A stretch of 64,000 nt of DNA from Herbaspirillum sp. Sphag64 (GCF_014192645.1 NZ_JACHYE010000001.1:124001-188000), one strand, 5' to 3'. Positions 8,150-18,240 are shown, numbered from the stretch's first letter. Notes: generated by a model from the letters alone, not told the origin. Numbers and translations are program-made.

Positions 8150-8178
8150 AGGATACCGGTCGATAAAACAGGGGTCAA
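8150..8178 (-). promoter_or_regulatory. Sigma-70-type promoter for the leader RNA
   Basis: On the minus strand TTGACC (8173-8178) and TATCCT (8150-8155) are separated by exactly 17 bases. Transcription would start near 8142, about 60 bases before the terminator hairpin and 240 bases before the orphan gene start. Confidence 0.55.
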
Positions 8179-8267
8179 TGAAATATTGCCGAAATGCTAT
8201 TTTTTCATTGCAGCGTCCGGGCACGCCATTCACAAACCGTCCTGCGGCTTCCCATGCGTTGCCATCA

Positions 8268-8501
8268 TCAGAAGGTCAATTCCATACCGAGTGTTCTGGC
8301 AAGGCCGAAGGTGACGATCACCAGCACGATCAGCAACAGCACGAAGGCTACGGCCGCCTTGCCGGTCGCGCGTAGCACCGCGCTGCGCTCCTTCTCCTTG
8401 CCCTTTCTCCCTTGATCGTAATGCCACTTGATGGCGAAGAACATGCCGATGCCAAGCACACCAAGCTTGAATATAACGAAGACTATCGGGACCCAATCCA
8501 T
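8268..8501 (-). CDS. Small two-helix inner-membrane protein
   Basis: 77 aa from ATG 8501 (MDWVPIVFVIFK); an alternative GTG at 8534 adds 11 residues, and neither start has a strong ribosome site. Two hydrophobic segments (residues 3-22 and about 50-72) flank a basic loop KWHYDQGRKGKEKERS. No family recognised. It is divergent from a MocR regulator with a 182-bp spacer containing a large inverted repeat, so it is a candidate target of that regulator. Confidence 0.65.
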   Translation of the reverse strand: MDWVPIVFVIFKLGVLGIGMFFAIKWHYDQGRKGKEKERSAVLRATGKAAVAFVLLLIVLVIVTFGLARTLGMELTF

Positions 8502-8563
8502 GATTTTGCGGTTTTCCAGGCTATTAATTGACACAATCTATCGTGCGAAGCACTGCCTTGACA

Positions 8564-8621
8564 CCTTGCACTGGCAGCTGCATTTTTTGCTCAAACCATC
8601 CCCTCAGACTGCCATGCAAGG
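8564..8621. promoter_or_regulatory. Inverted repeat, candidate operator of MocR 1
   Basis: CCTTGCACTGGCAG (8564-8577) and CTGCCATGCAAGG (8609-8621) are inverted copies differing only by one inserted base, with 31 bp between. They lie 60-120 bp upstream of the MocR start in the divergent promoter region. MocR-family regulators typically bind spaced repeats; binding here is inferred. Confidence 0.5.
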
Positions 8622-8683
8622 ATGGTATTGCTACACGTCCTGACGCATACTACTTCAAAGCAATTTCCATACATTGAGACAAA

Positions 8684-10084
8684 ATGTCCCAGTCAAAACG
8701 CATACAAGATAAAAATGTGCCCATCTGGTTGCCGCGATTGTCCATGCAGGGTGGACCGCGCTTTTTGCAGATTGCGGAGGCCTTGCAGGCAGCAGTGGCA
8801 GAAGGATCCCTGAAACCGGGTGACCGTCTACCTCCACAGCGCGAGTTGGCAGCGCAGCTGGACGTCGACCTGACGACGATCACACGTGCCTACGATGAAG
8901 CCAGACGCCGCAACCTGCTGGAGGGCCGCGGCGCGCGGGGTACTTATGTTGCGGCACCGAAAGTCGAATTGACCTCGCTCCTCGACCTGAGCATGAACAC
9001 CCCACCGCCGCCAGAGGGCGTGGACTTCGACGACATGTTGCAACAAGGTTTGTCTCAGGTATTGATGCGGGCAGACAATGCATTGCTGATGACTTACCAC
9101 CTGGCCGGGGGAAGTGACGCCGACCGTCAGGCTGGTGCCCAATGGCTGGCACCAATGTTTGGACATCTGGATTCTCAACAGCTTGTTGTCTGCCCAGGTG
9201 CGCAAGCGGCAATCGCCGCATTAATCCTTGCGCTGACGGAGCCTGGCGATGTCATCCTGACAGAACCAATGAGTTATCCCGGCTTGCGTACTGCGGCGAC
9301 GCAATTCGGCAGACATCTCGTTGCGGTAGAAGCGGACAAGCATGGCATGATGCCGGAACTGCTTGAGCAAGCGTGCCGCCAGCACAAGCCCAAGCTGATC
9401 TACCTCAATCCGACATTACAGAACCCGACCTCCATCACCATGCCGGAACACCGGCGCAAGGCGCTCGCCAGCATCGCCAAGCATCACAATGTCCGCATTG
9501 TCGAGGACGATCCCTACTGGCTCCTTGCCGATGCCCCACCGCCGCCAATTGCCACGTTTGCGCCGGAGCAGGTGTACTACATTGCCACCTTGTCGAAATG
9601 CCTGACGCCCGGCTTGCGTGTCGCCTTCGTGCTGCTACGTGACCCGGATGAACGCGAACGTTTCCTGGTCGCGCTACGATCCTTTGCGCTGATGGTCGCG
9701 CCTCTGAGCGCCGCACTGGCCACACAGTGGATCGTCGACGGCTCGGCTGGCAGATTGATGGAAGGCGTACGCACCGAGGCGCGCCTGCGCCACTGGATGG
9801 CGCGGGATATTTTAGCGGGGCGTTACAGCGGCGCTGGAGACGGCCTGCATGTCTGGCTCGAATTGCCGACCTATTGGAGCCCCTCGCAGCTTGCGCGTGC
9901 CGCCGACAGCGAGGGGATTGCCGTTACGCCCGCGGAGGCTTTCGCCACCGGTAGCGGATCAGTGAATGCCATTCGAATTTCTTTGGGTAACATCAAGGAC
10001 CGTGAACGCTTACGGGCGGGCCTTCAAAGGCTGTCTGATCTGCTGGCGCGGCGGCCTGAGTCTTATAGTGCTGCTGTGGTTTGA
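8684..10084 (+). CDS. MocR-family regulator (GntR HTH plus aminotransferase-like domain), copy 1
   Basis: 466 aa. N-terminal GntR winged helix, about residues 20-90 (GSLKPGDRLPPQRELAAQLDVD, TITRAYDEA), then a fold-type I aminotransferase-like domain with the PLP lysine region ATLSKCLTPGLRVAFV and the aspartate block EDDPYW. MocR proteins sense PLP or PLP-adducts and regulate adjacent genes. Divergent from a small membrane protein. The ligand is unknown. Confidence 0.9.
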   Translation: MSQSKRIQDKNVPIWLPRLSMQGGPRFLQIAEALQAAVAEGSLKPGDRLPPQRELAAQLDVDLTTITRAYDEARRRNLLEGRGARGTYVAAPKVELTSLLDLSMNTPPPPEGVDFDDMLQQGLSQVLMRADNALLMTYHLAGGSDADRQAGAQWLAPMFGHLDSQQLVVCPGAQAAIAALILALTEPGDVILTEPMSYPGLRTAATQFGRHLVAVEADKHGMMPELLEQACRQHKPKLIYLNPTLQNPTSITMPEHRRKALASIAKHHNVRIVEDDPYWLLADAPPPPIATFAPEQVYYIATLSKCLTPGLRVAFVLLRDPDERERFLVALRSFALMVAPLSAALATQWIVDGSAGRLMEGVRTEARLRHWMARDILAGRYSGAGDGLHVWLELPTYWSPSQLARAADSEGIAVTPAEAFATGSGSVNAIRISLGNIKDRERLRAGLQRLSDLLARRPESYSAAVV

Positions 10085-10388
10085 TTGGAAGTATCCGACA
10101 GGTCAACGCCAAAAGAGGCATGACCGATACAAGTAAGACAATGTTGGCGACTCACCCTCATCTCCACAACCGGCTATCTTCGAATTTGACGAACAGTTCA
10201 TTAGGTAGATCGAAAATTCACAACTTGTAATGACTTAAATAGCTAACGATCAATCGAATTTACGAAAAAATGGAGTATTTTTCTGCAACGTTAATAATTA
10301 CCCATTAAATTGATAAGTGACGAAGCTTTTTTTGCCGCAAAAACCAAAAAATATTATCGAATCAACTTAATACACCGAGAGATTCAAG
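10085..10388. other. AT-rich intergenic region
   Basis: 304 bp between MocR 1 and the zinc-ribbon gene. The right half is strongly AT-rich and probably contains the promoter of the next gene. No terminator, repeat or credible ORF was found. A 17-base stretch near 10152-10168 resembles part of the 7989-8006 element with a single mismatch in its core, which may be chance. Confidence 0.4.
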
Positions 10389-10934
10389 ATGAATCAAAAA
10401 ACCCTACGCACACAAAATAAATGTGGTGAATGTGGATATACTTGGTTTCCCCGAGGAAAAGATCTTTCTTTGGTCTGCCCAAAATGCAAAAGTTCTAAGG
10501 TTGGATTTGTTAGATCTGGTGTCATTGGTGCCGCCATTATTTTTGGCATTCTATTTTTTGTAGTAGCTCATAATCATTCCCCTAATGCAGTCGCCGATAC
10601 AGCTACCCCAGCTTCGATAAGGGCTGAAGAAGGCTCAAGTCACTCAGATCAAATAGAAAAACAACCCCAACTATCTCCATCATCAGAAAGCACACCCGTT
10701 TTTTCGCCTCCATCCTCAGCTTCGTCGCCGTCAACAGAGGCTACAGCAAGGGAAACACAACCGGAAAAAATGTCAGAAAGCATGTCTGATCGACTCCAAT
10801 TTCCTGAGATGAAAATATTTTCTGATCAAGAAATTTCTCAAATGGAAGACGCTAAACAATATCATGGCGATGATCCGATTATAAGAAAGCGGCTAGGATT
10901 ACCGTCAAGGGAGACGCGGCAATTATTGCCATAA
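10389..10934 (+). CDS. Zinc-ribbon single-pass membrane protein of unknown function
   Basis: 181 aa. A zinc ribbon (CGEC at 12-15, CPKC at 30-33) is followed by one transmembrane helix (about residues 43-61), a long Ser/Pro/Glu-rich linker, and a conserved-looking tail (SQMEDAKQYHGDDPIIRKRLGL). The ribbon would sit in the cytoplasm and the low-complexity part outside, assuming normal topology. Codon use is AT-richer than neighbours, suggesting acquisition. It is upstream of a tRNA pair, a common insertion location, but no integrase or att duplication was seen. Function unknown. Confidence 0.7.
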   Translation: MNQKTLRTQNKCGECGYTWFPRGKDLSLVCPKCKSSKVGFVRSGVIGAAIIFGILFFVVAHNHSPNAVADTATPASIRAEEGSSHSDQIEKQPQLSPSSESTPVFSPPSSASSPSTEATARETQPEKMSESMSDRLQFPEMKIFSDQEISQMEDAKQYHGDDPIIRKRLGLPSRETRQLLP

Positions 10935-11004
10935 GGCGCGAAATTCGAATTCGCTGTACATCTACCCGAGAATTAATAATACGAATATATTGGAAGAGCC
11001 TTGC

Positions 11005-11111
11005 CTACGTTGCGCAGGCCGCCGAATCGCTTGCAAGCGAATCCCTTCGAGCCCCGCCGAGAGCCACGCAGGTGGCTCCCTCCACTCCACAGTGAGATGC
11101 CCTTCGGACAT
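11005..11111. repeat. Hairpin-rich intergenic element (REP-like)
   Basis: Three closely spaced inverted repeats: palindrome TCGCTTGCAAGCGA (11027-11040); GAGCCAC-GCAG-GTGGCTC (11061-11078); and ATGCCCTTCGGACAT (11097-11111, one mismatch). Between the zinc-ribbon gene and tRNA-Asp. The style resembles REP sequences, but a second copy was not found in this window. Confidence 0.45.
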
Positions 11112-11129
11112 TTAGTAAGGACGAACAAA

Positions 11130-11157
11130 AACGCCCGCTTATTGCTAAGCAGGCGTT
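11130..11157 (-). terminator. Terminator of the tRNA-Val/tRNA-Asp transcript
   Basis: On the minus strand the stem ACGCCTGCTT/AAGCGGGCGT (one mismatch) is followed by TTTTTG. It sits 7 bp beyond the tRNA-Asp 3' end. Confidence 0.75.
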
Positions 11158-11163
11158 TGTGTT

Positions 11164-11240
11164 TGGCGGAGCGGACGGGGCTCGAACCCGCGACCCCCGG
11201 CGTGACAGGCCGGTATTCTAACCAACTGAACTACCACTCC
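11164..11240 (-). tRNA. tRNA-Asp (GTC)
   Basis: 77 bases on the minus strand, beginning GGAGTGGTAGTTCAG and ending with encoded CCA. The anticodon loop CCTGTCACG gives GTC; the T-arm is GGGTTCGAGCCCC. Acceptor stem GGAGTGG/CCGCTCC pairs. Co-transcribed with tRNA-Val, 24 bp upstream. Confidence 0.97.
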
Positions 11241-11264
11241 TAAAATCGGTCCCGTTTGAATTAT

Positions 11265-11340
11265 TGGTGGGTGCTGAGAGGCTCGAACTCCCGACCCGCG
11301 CCTTGTAAGGGCGCTGCTCTACCAACTGAGCTAAGCACCC
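11265..11340 (-). tRNA. tRNA-Val (TAC)
   Basis: 76 bases on the minus strand, beginning GGGTGCTTAGCTCAG and ending ACCA with encoded CCA. The anticodon loop CCTTACAAG gives TAC. Acceptor stem GGGTGCT/AGCACCC pairs perfectly. First gene of the tRNA pair. Confidence 0.97.
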
Positions 11341-11387
11341 GCACCTTAACCCAAACAGTCTTCGTTGGTCGACAACGAAAGACCGCT

Positions 11388-11416
11388 AGTATAGTCAGCT
11401 TTACGCACCTTGGCAA
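11388..11416 (-). promoter_or_regulatory. tRNA promoter
   Basis: On the minus strand TTGCCA (11411-11416) and TATACT (11388-11393) have a 17-base spacer, followed about 40 bp on by tRNA-Val. It lies between the ndh stop and the tRNA. Confidence 0.7.
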
Positions 11417-11442
11417 GCACTCTTTTAAAACTTGTAAAATAT

Positions 11443-12726
<1,284 letters not shown>

Positions 12727-12852
12727 GACTCTCCTTCTGATGCGTCGATTGAACTGCGTTGTTTAAGTCTACGTGAGAAGCGTAACGCGATCTGAAAATT
12801 TCAACAATCGGCTTGCTGAATCCGCGTGCCGGTTTATCTGGCTACACATAAA

Positions 12853-12886
12853 AAAATCCCCGCAGACCGGAGCCTGCGGGGATTTT
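12853..12886 (-). terminator. pnp terminator
   Basis: AAAATCCCCGCAG (12853-12865...) and CTGCGGGGATTTT form a 13-bp stem around an 8-base loop; on the minus strand a T-run follows. It ends the rpsO-pnp transcript, about 50 bp past the pnp stop. Confidence 0.9.
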
Positions 12887-12933
12887 CAAGATGCCGTGGA
12901 GATGCCCTTTAACAGGCCGCTCCGCCTTGCAAC

Positions 12934-15072
12934 TTATTGTGCTTCTTGCGGTGCAGCTGCTTCTGGCGCTTCGTCAGCTTGCGCTGCCTTCATCGACAGT
13001 TTCAGACGGCCGCGGTCGTCGGTTTCCAGAACCTTGACGCGGACTTGCTGACCTTCCTTCAGGTAATCAGCAACAGCGTTGACGCGCTCGTTGGCGATCT
13101 GGCTGATGTGCAGCAGACCATCCTTGCCTGGCAATACCTGAACGATGGCACCGAAGTCCAGCAACTTCAGAACAGTACCTTCGTAGACCTTGCCGACTTC
13201 GACGGAAGCGGTCAGTTCTTCGATACGGCGCTTGGCTTCCTGACCAGCAGCAGCATCCACGGAGGCGATAGTAACCACGCCTTCGTCACTGATGTCGATC
13301 TGGGTGCCGGTTTCTTCGGTCAGCGCGCGAATGACAGCACCGCCCTTGCCGATCACGTCACGGATCTTCTCTGGGTTGATCTTGATGGTGATCAGGCGTG
13401 GTGCGAAGTCAGACAGTTCTGCCTTGCCTGCTGGCACGGCTTCCTGCATCTTGGCCAGAATATGGACGCGGCCTTCCTTGGCTTGCTCCAGCGCGACCTG
13501 CATGATTTCCTTGGTGATGCCCTGGATCTTGATATCCATTTGCAGAGCGGTAATGCCATTAGCAGTACCGGCCACCTTGAAGTCCATGTCGCCGAGGTGA
13601 TCTTCGTCGCCGAGGATGTCGGTCAGGACGGCAAATTTATTGCCTTCCTTGATCAGGCCCATAGCGATACCTGCCACGTGCGATTGCATTGGCACACCAG
13701 CGTCCATCAGTGCCAGACAGCCGCCGCACACCGATGCCATCGAGGAGGAACCGTTCGATTCAGTGATTTCAGAAACCAGACGCACCGAGTAGCTGAACTC
13801 TTCGGCTGGTGGCAAGGCGGCAACCAGTGCGCGCTTGGCCAGACGGCCGTGACCGATTTCACGACGCTTCGGGGTACCAACACGGCCGGTTTCGCCAGTG
13901 GCGAACGGTGGCATGTTGTAGTGGAGCATGAAGCGGTCGGAGTATTCACCCATCAGGGCGTCGATCTTTTGCTCGTCACGGGCAGTGCCCAGTGTGGCGA
14001 TGACCAGTGCCTGGGTTTCGCCACGGGTAAACAGTGCGGAACCATGGGTACGTGGCAACACGCCGGTACGGATGGTGATTGGACGCACGGTACGGGTGTC
14101 GCGGCCGTCGATACGTGGCTCGCCGTCGAGGATCTGCGAACGCACGATCTTGGCTTCCAGGTCAAACAGGATGCCACCAACTTCGGCGCTGTCAGCGGCC
14201 GAGGTGCCGGCTGCTGCTGCGTCTGCTGCCAGTGCGGCATTGACTTCGGCAGTCACGGTCTTGAGCTTTTCGGTACGGGCTTGCTTGTCCTTGGTCTGAT
14301 AGGCTTCGCGCAGCTTGGCATCCGCCAGTTCTGTGACGCGTGCGATCAGTGGCTCGTTCTTGGCAGGCGCTGTCCATTGGACTTCTGGCTTGCCGCCGTC
14401 ACGTACCAGTTCGTGGATGGCGTTGATGACTGCCTTCGATTGTTCGTGACCGAATACCACGGCGCCGAGCATGATTTCTTCGGACAGTTGCTTTGCTTCG
14501 GATTCGACCATCAGCACGGCGGTTTCGGTACCGGCAACGACCAGGTCCAGTTGCGAGGACTTGAGTTGGGTGGTGGTCGGGTTGAGCACGTACTGACCGT
14601 CGATATAACCGACGCGGGCAGCACCAACAGGACCATTGAAAGGGATACCGGCGATCGACAGTGCAGCCGAGGAACCGATCATGGCGGCGATGTCGGGGTC
14701 GATCTCAGGATTGACCGACAACACGTGCACGATGACTTGCACTTCGTTGAGGTAGCCTTCTGGGAACAGCGGGCGAATCGGACGATCGATCAGGCGCGAT
14801 GTCAGGGTTTCTTTTTCGGAGGGCTTGCCTTCACGTTTGAAGAAGCCGCCTGGGATACGACCAGCAGCGTAGGTCTTCTCGATGTAGTCGACCGTCAACG
14901 GGAAGAAGTCCTGACCTGGCTTGGCATCCTTACGTGCCACGACGGTCGCCAACACGACGGTGTCTTCGATCGAGACAACCACCGCACCAGAAGCCTGGCG
15001 AGCGATTTCGCCAGTTTCCAGCGTGACTTGATGCTGTCCGTACTGGAAGGTTTTAGTAACTTTATTAAACAC
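12934..15072 (-). CDS. pnp: Polyribonucleotide nucleotidyltransferase (PNPase)
   Basis: 712 aa, GTG start with GAAAGGAAA upstream. Two RNase PH domains ([42 protein letters not shown]), then KH ([20 protein letters not shown]) and S1 ([20 protein letters not shown]) domains in the usual order and full length. It degrades RNA phosphorolytically and is part of the degradosome. It follows rpsO, the classical arrangement. Confidence 0.98.
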   Translation of the reverse strand: MFNKVTKTFQYGQHQVTLETGEIARQASGAVVVSIEDTVVLATVVARKDAKPGQDFFPLTVDYIEKTYAAGRIPGGFFKREGKPSEKETLTSRLIDRPIRPLFPEGYLNEVQVIVHVLSVNPEIDPDIAAMIGSSAALSIAGIPFNGPVGAARVGYIDGQYVLNPTTTQLKSSQLDLVVAGTETAVLMVESEAKQLSEEIMLGAVVFGHEQSKAVINAIHELVRDGGKPEVQWTAPAKNEPLIARVTELADAKLREAYQTKDKQARTEKLKTVTAEVNAALAADAAAAGTSAADSAEVGGILFDLEAKIVRSQILDGEPRIDGRDTRTVRPITIRTGVLPRTHGSALFTRGETQALVIATLGTARDEQKIDALMGEYSDRFMLHYNMPPFATGETGRVGTPKRREIGHGRLAKRALVAALPPAEEFSYSVRLVSEITESNGSSSMASVCGGCLALMDAGVPMQSHVAGIAMGLIKEGNKFAVLTDILGDEDHLGDMDFKVAGTANGITALQMDIKIQGITKEIMQVALEQAKEGRVHILAKMQEAVPAGKAELSDFAPRLITIKINPEKIRDVIGKGGAVIRALTEETGTQIDISDEGVVTIASVDAAAGQEAKRRIEELTASVEVGKVYEGTVLKLLDFGAIVQVLPGKDGLLHISQIANERVNAVADYLKEGQQVRVKVLETDDRGRLKLSMKAAQADEAPEAAAPQEAQ

Positions 15073-15183
15073 GGTATTTCCTTTCTATATTGAGCATTCA
15101 CCCGGCATCACCTTGTGATTACTCTTTTTTGCCGACAGATTTTCAGGCGCTGTCGTTCACCTCACCACAGATGGCTGCAGCCG

Positions 15184-15204
15184 AAAAAAACCTCGCCTGC
15201 GGGG
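15184..15204 (-). terminator. Possible second terminator/processing hairpin in the pnp leader
   Basis: On the minus strand CCCCGC-AG-GCGAGG (one mismatch, very short loop) is followed by seven T. It lies between the rpsO terminator and the pnp start. It may limit read-through into pnp; the short loop makes it weak. Confidence 0.35.
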
Positions 15205-15303
15205 CCATCTTACGAATCGATTACCAACCTCTACAATTGCGTTCCGTTACGGCAATCGACAACCGCATCAAAAACAGAATGACAAAACGGAATCACAAAA
15301 AAC

Positions 15304-15338
15304 AAAATGCCCACGTCAGAAACTGACGCAGGCATTTT
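15304..15338 (-). terminator. rpsO terminator
   Basis: AAAATGCC-GCGTCAG and CTGACG-GGGCATTTT form a long stem with a short loop on the minus strand, followed by GTTTTTTG. It lies 41 bp past the rpsO stop, allowing partial read-through into pnp as in other bacteria. Confidence 0.85.
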
Positions 15339-15378
15339 GGCTATGAACCCTGAACCGGAATGGATCGCGGGAACAAAA

Positions 15379-15648
15379 TTACTTACGCAGACCGAGTTTT
15401 TCGATCAGTGCGCGGTAACGGTCGGAGTCCTTGCCCTTCAGGTAGGACAACAGGCTCTTACGACGGTTAACCATCTTGATCAGACCACGACGTGAGTGGT
15501 GATCCTTGCTGTGTTCTTTGAAGTGACCGTTCAGGTCGTTGATGCGTGCTGTGAGCAGCGCAACTTGAACTTCTGGGGAGCCGGTGTCGTTTTGACCACG
15601 AGCGTTATCAGTGATAATGGCAGCCTTGGCTGCTTTTTCGATCGACAT
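15379..15648 (-). CDS. rpsO: 30S ribosomal protein S15
   Basis: 89 aa from ATG 15648 ([12 protein letters not shown]), matching family length; an in-frame ATG at 15663 would add five residues. Carries the S15 signatures [31 protein letters not shown] and LLSYLKGKD. Binds 16S rRNA in the platform. Precedes pnp. Confidence 0.98.
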   Translation of the reverse strand: MSIEKAAKAAIITDNARGQNDTGSPEVQVALLTARINDLNGHFKEHSKDHHSRRGLIKMVNRRKSLLSYLKGKDSDRYRALIEKLGLRK

Positions 15649-15747
15649 GCTAATACCTTTCACAAGCGGTTTGCGGAGACACCAGTGCGGCTACCCTACA
15701 GACCGTGAATAAAAATAAATCCTGGCCAACATGACCAAGAGGCGGCA

Positions 15748-15776
15748 GTATAGCCCAAAAGCCAAACGGATTCAAA
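15748..15776 (-). promoter_or_regulatory. rpsO promoter
   Basis: On the minus strand TTGAAT (15771-15776) and TATACT (15748-15753) are separated by 17 bases, about 100 bp upstream of the rpsO start. Confidence 0.6.
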
Positions 15777-15835
15777 TACTTACGAGAAAAGTCTTACAAT
15801 TTCACTATCCCCCAAGCCTTTCGGAGATGGCAATC

Positions 15836-16339
15836 ATGCAACACCGCTCACTTTTAACGATGGTCACCCTGCTCTGTCTGCTTGGCTTGGGTGGCTGTGC
15901 CACCTGGTTCAAGCCACCGGTCACACCGGGAGAGCCGGAGCAGTCTGTGATTGCGCGGCTGGGGCAACCTGCGGTCAGCATTCCTGACGGCAATACGCAC
16001 TTACTGAATTATCCTGGCGGTTCATTTGGGCAATATGCCTATATGGCGCGTATCGGCCCGGATGGCTTACTGATTTCCTATACGCAAGTCTGGACGTTGC
16101 AGAATTTTCAGGCAATCAAGATCGGTCAGGACAGCAAGGATGACGTGCTGCGTCGCGTTGGACTGCCTACCGAGGTGAAACGTTATGCGCGCATTCCGTA
16201 TGAAGCCTGGAATTATGGCTTCAAGGAAAGCGGTGTCTGGAACTCTCAAATGAGCGTGTACTTTGATGATCAGGGAATCGTCAATAATGTGCAGGGCGGA
16301 CCTGATCCGCGATTTGAAAACGGTGATCGTCGCTTCTAG
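15836..16339 (+). CDS. BamE/SmpA-domain outer-membrane lipoprotein
   Basis: 167 aa from ATG 15836, with CGGAG nine bases upstream. An ATG at 15827 is also possible. Signal peptide MVTLLCLLGLGG with lipobox LGGC. Mature part resembles the SmpA/OmlA fold in two repeats: EPEQSVIARLGQPAV and IKIGQDSKDDVLRRVGLPTEVKRY, each a short helix plus turn of the BamE type. Probably envelope-associated; not necessarily BamE itself. A bidirectional terminator follows. Confidence 0.75.
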   Translation: MQHRSLLTMVTLLCLLGLGGCATWFKPPVTPGEPEQSVIARLGQPAVSIPDGNTHLLNYPGGSFGQYAYMARIGPDGLLISYTQVWTLQNFQAIKIGQDSKDDVLRRVGLPTEVKRYARIPYEAWNYGFKESGVWNSQMSVYFDDQGIVNNVQGGPDPRFENGDRRF

Positions 16340-16355
16340 GCAACTGGATACACGA

Positions 16356-16391
16356 TAAAAAGCCGCGCTGGCCATTGGCTGCGCGGCTTTT
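16356..16391. terminator. Bidirectional terminator
   Basis: AAAAAGCCGCGC and GCGCGGCTTTTTT form a 12-bp stem around a 12-base loop, with T-runs in both directions. It serves the lipoprotein gene (+) and the permease operon (-). Confidence 0.9.
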
Positions 16392-16417
16392 TTATTGCGC
16401 CCATCCGACTGACGCGA

Positions 16418-17776
16418 TCAGACCACGGTTGACAGTAACAGTGTCAGCGACAAGGCTACTACCGAGATAATGGTTTCGCAGACGGTCCAGGTTTTGAAGG
16501 TTTGCGGTACGGTCATGTTGAAATATTCCTTGACCAGCCAGAAGCCACCGTCATTGACGTGCGAGAACACCAGTGAACCAGCGCCGGTAGCCAACACCAT
16601 CAGTTCCGGGCGCACGCCGCCACCGGCCACGGCAACAATCGGTGCCACGATACCGCAGGCGGTCGTCATGGCGACAGTGGCCGAACCGGTTGCCACACGA
16701 ATCAGCGCTGCCACGACCCAACCCAGCAACAACGGCGACAGATGCGCGTCCGACGCCATGCTGACGATCACCTTGGAGACGCCACCATCCATCAGGATGC
16801 GGCCAAAACCGGCACCAGCGCCAACGACCAGCGTAATGTTGGCGGTTGGTCCCAGGCACTCATTGGTGAACTTGAGGATGGCTTCACGACCAAAGCCGCG
16901 CTGTTTGCCAAAGGTGTAAAAGCTCACCAGCGTGGCAATCAGCAAGGCAATCACGGAGTTACCGATCAGGCGCAGAAAATCATTGGCGAACGTCTTGGGT
17001 GTGAAGAACAGATCTGCCCAGCTACCGATCAACATCAGGGCGACTGGCAACAGGATCGTGAACAGGGTAATGCCAAAGCCGGGCAATTCCTTCTTGCCGC
17101 TTTTGCCCTGATCGACAAATTGCGCGATCAGTGGATTATCCGGATTCGGTATCACGACCTTGGCGATCAGTTTGCCAAACACCGGGCCTGCAATGATAGC
17201 GGTAGGAATACCGACGATCAGCGCATACATGATGGTGCGACCGATGTCGGCGTTGTAAGCGGTAACAGCCAGCAGCGCTGCGGGATGCGGCGGAATCAGA
17301 CCATGCACCACCGACAGCCCGGCCACCATTGGAATACCAACCTGCACCATGGAGGTACCGGTACGGCGAGCGACAGTAAAGGCAATCGGGATCAGCAACA
17401 CGAAACCGACTTCGAAGAACACCGGCAAACCGACGATGAAGGCGACCGTCATCATGGCCCAGTGAACGTTCTTTTCACCGAAGAAGGCAATCATGGTCTG
17501 GGCGATGCGCTCGGCGCCACCCGATTCGGCCATCATCTTGCCCAGCATAGTTCCCAAGCCGACCACCAGCGCAATATGACCGAGTGTATTGCCGACGCCG
17601 GTTTCAAATGCCTTGACGATGGTGCCCATGGGCATGCCAATCGACAGGCCCAGTACCAGCGATACCAGAATCAATACGATGAACGGATTAATCTTGAACT
17701 TCGCGATCATGACGATCAGCGCAATCACGGCAACCAGCGCGTAGACCAGTAGCGCACTTCCCTGAACAACTTCCAT
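16418..17776 (-). CDS. GntP-family gluconate/sugar-acid permease
   Basis: 452 aa with about 12-14 hydrophobic segments. Family motifs: GLGTMLGKMMAESGGAERIA, FFEVGFVLLIP and LIPPHPAALLAV, all typical of GntP proton symporters for gluconate and related sugar acids. Third gene of a minus-strand operon with ridA and a D-aminoacylase-like gene. In this context the substrate may be an (N-acyl) aminosugar acid such as glucosaminate; that is inference. Confidence 0.9.
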   Translation of the reverse strand: MEVVQGSALLVYALVAVIALIVMIAKFKINPFIVLILVSLVLGLSIGMPMGTIVKAFETGVGNTLGHIALVVGLGTMLGKMMAESGGAERIAQTMIAFFGEKNVHWAMMTVAFIVGLPVFFEVGFVLLIPIAFTVARRTGTSMVQVGIPMVAGLSVVHGLIPPHPAALLAVTAYNADIGRTIMYALIVGIPTAIIAGPVFGKLIAKVVIPNPDNPLIAQFVDQGKSGKKELPGFGITLFTILLPVALMLIGSWADLFFTPKTFANDFLRLIGNSVIALLIATLVSFYTFGKQRGFGREAILKFTNECLGPTANITLVVGAGAGFGRILMDGGVSKVIVSMASDAHLSPLLLGWVVAALIRVATGSATVAMTTACGIVAPIVAVAGGGVRPELMVLATGAGSLVFSHVNDGGFWLVKEYFNMTVPQTFKTWTVCETIISVVALSLTLLLSTVV

Positions 17777-17819
17777 TTTTATCTCCTCCCACCCTTGCGT
17801 TGAATTGTTCGATTAACGA

Positions 17820-18206
17820 TTACCGGCGCTTGAATGCCACGCAGTCGACTTCGACCTTGCAATCGACCACCATGCTGGACTGAACACAGGCACGTGCAGG
17901 TGGATTAGCGCCGAAATATTCCTTGAACACCTTGTTGAAGGACTGGAAGTCGCGCGTATCGTCGAGCCAGACACCACAGCGGACAACGTCTTCAGGACCG
18001 TAACCAGCTTCAGCCAGGATCGCCAGTACATTCTTGATGGTCTGATGCGATTGCGCGACGATACCGCCATCAATCACTTCGCCATCGACCATGGCGACCT
18101 GTCCTGAGACATACAGCCAGCCATCGGCTTCGACCGCCCGGGCAAAGGGCAGATGCTGACCACCGGTGCCGGTACCACCAGCGACGCCGTAACGTTTGAT
18201 ACTCAT
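17820..18206 (-). CDS. RidA-family enamine/imine deaminase
   Basis: 128 aa from ATG 18206 (MSIKRYG), GAGGGAGT upstream. Carries YVSGQVAMVDGEV, AEAGYGPEDVVRCGVWL and ARACVQSSMVVDCKVEVDCVAF, the RidA/YjgF trimer fold with the conserved Arg near the C-terminus. RidA hydrolyses reactive enamines released by PLP ammonia-lyases, which fits the PLP ammonia-lyase encoded on the other arm. Located between the permease and deacylase genes. Confidence 0.88.
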   Translation of the reverse strand: MSIKRYGVAGGTGTGGQHLPFARAVEADGWLYVSGQVAMVDGEVIDGGIVAQSHQTIKNVLAILAEAGYGPEDVVRCGVWLDDTRDFQSFNKVFKEYFGANPPARACVQSSMVVDCKVEVDCVAFKRR

Positions 18207-18240
18207 TGTTGACTCCCTCACAAAATTAAAAAACCATCCA

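Noticed and set aside
11041-11090. tRNA fragment or attachment site
   Set aside because: Only the common TTCGAGCCCCG T-arm string matches; no duplicated tRNA 3' end and no integrase gene.
11001-11243. 80-aa ORF over tRNA-Asp
   Set aside because: It runs through the tRNA gene and repeat hairpins; no protein similarity.
12937-15093. 718-codon open frame antisense to pnp
   Set aside because: It mirrors pnp over its whole length, has no recognisable domain or ribosome site, and follows from the codon bias of the real gene. Similar long shadows oppose ilvC (32546-33580) and the molybdoenzyme gene (60414-61952).
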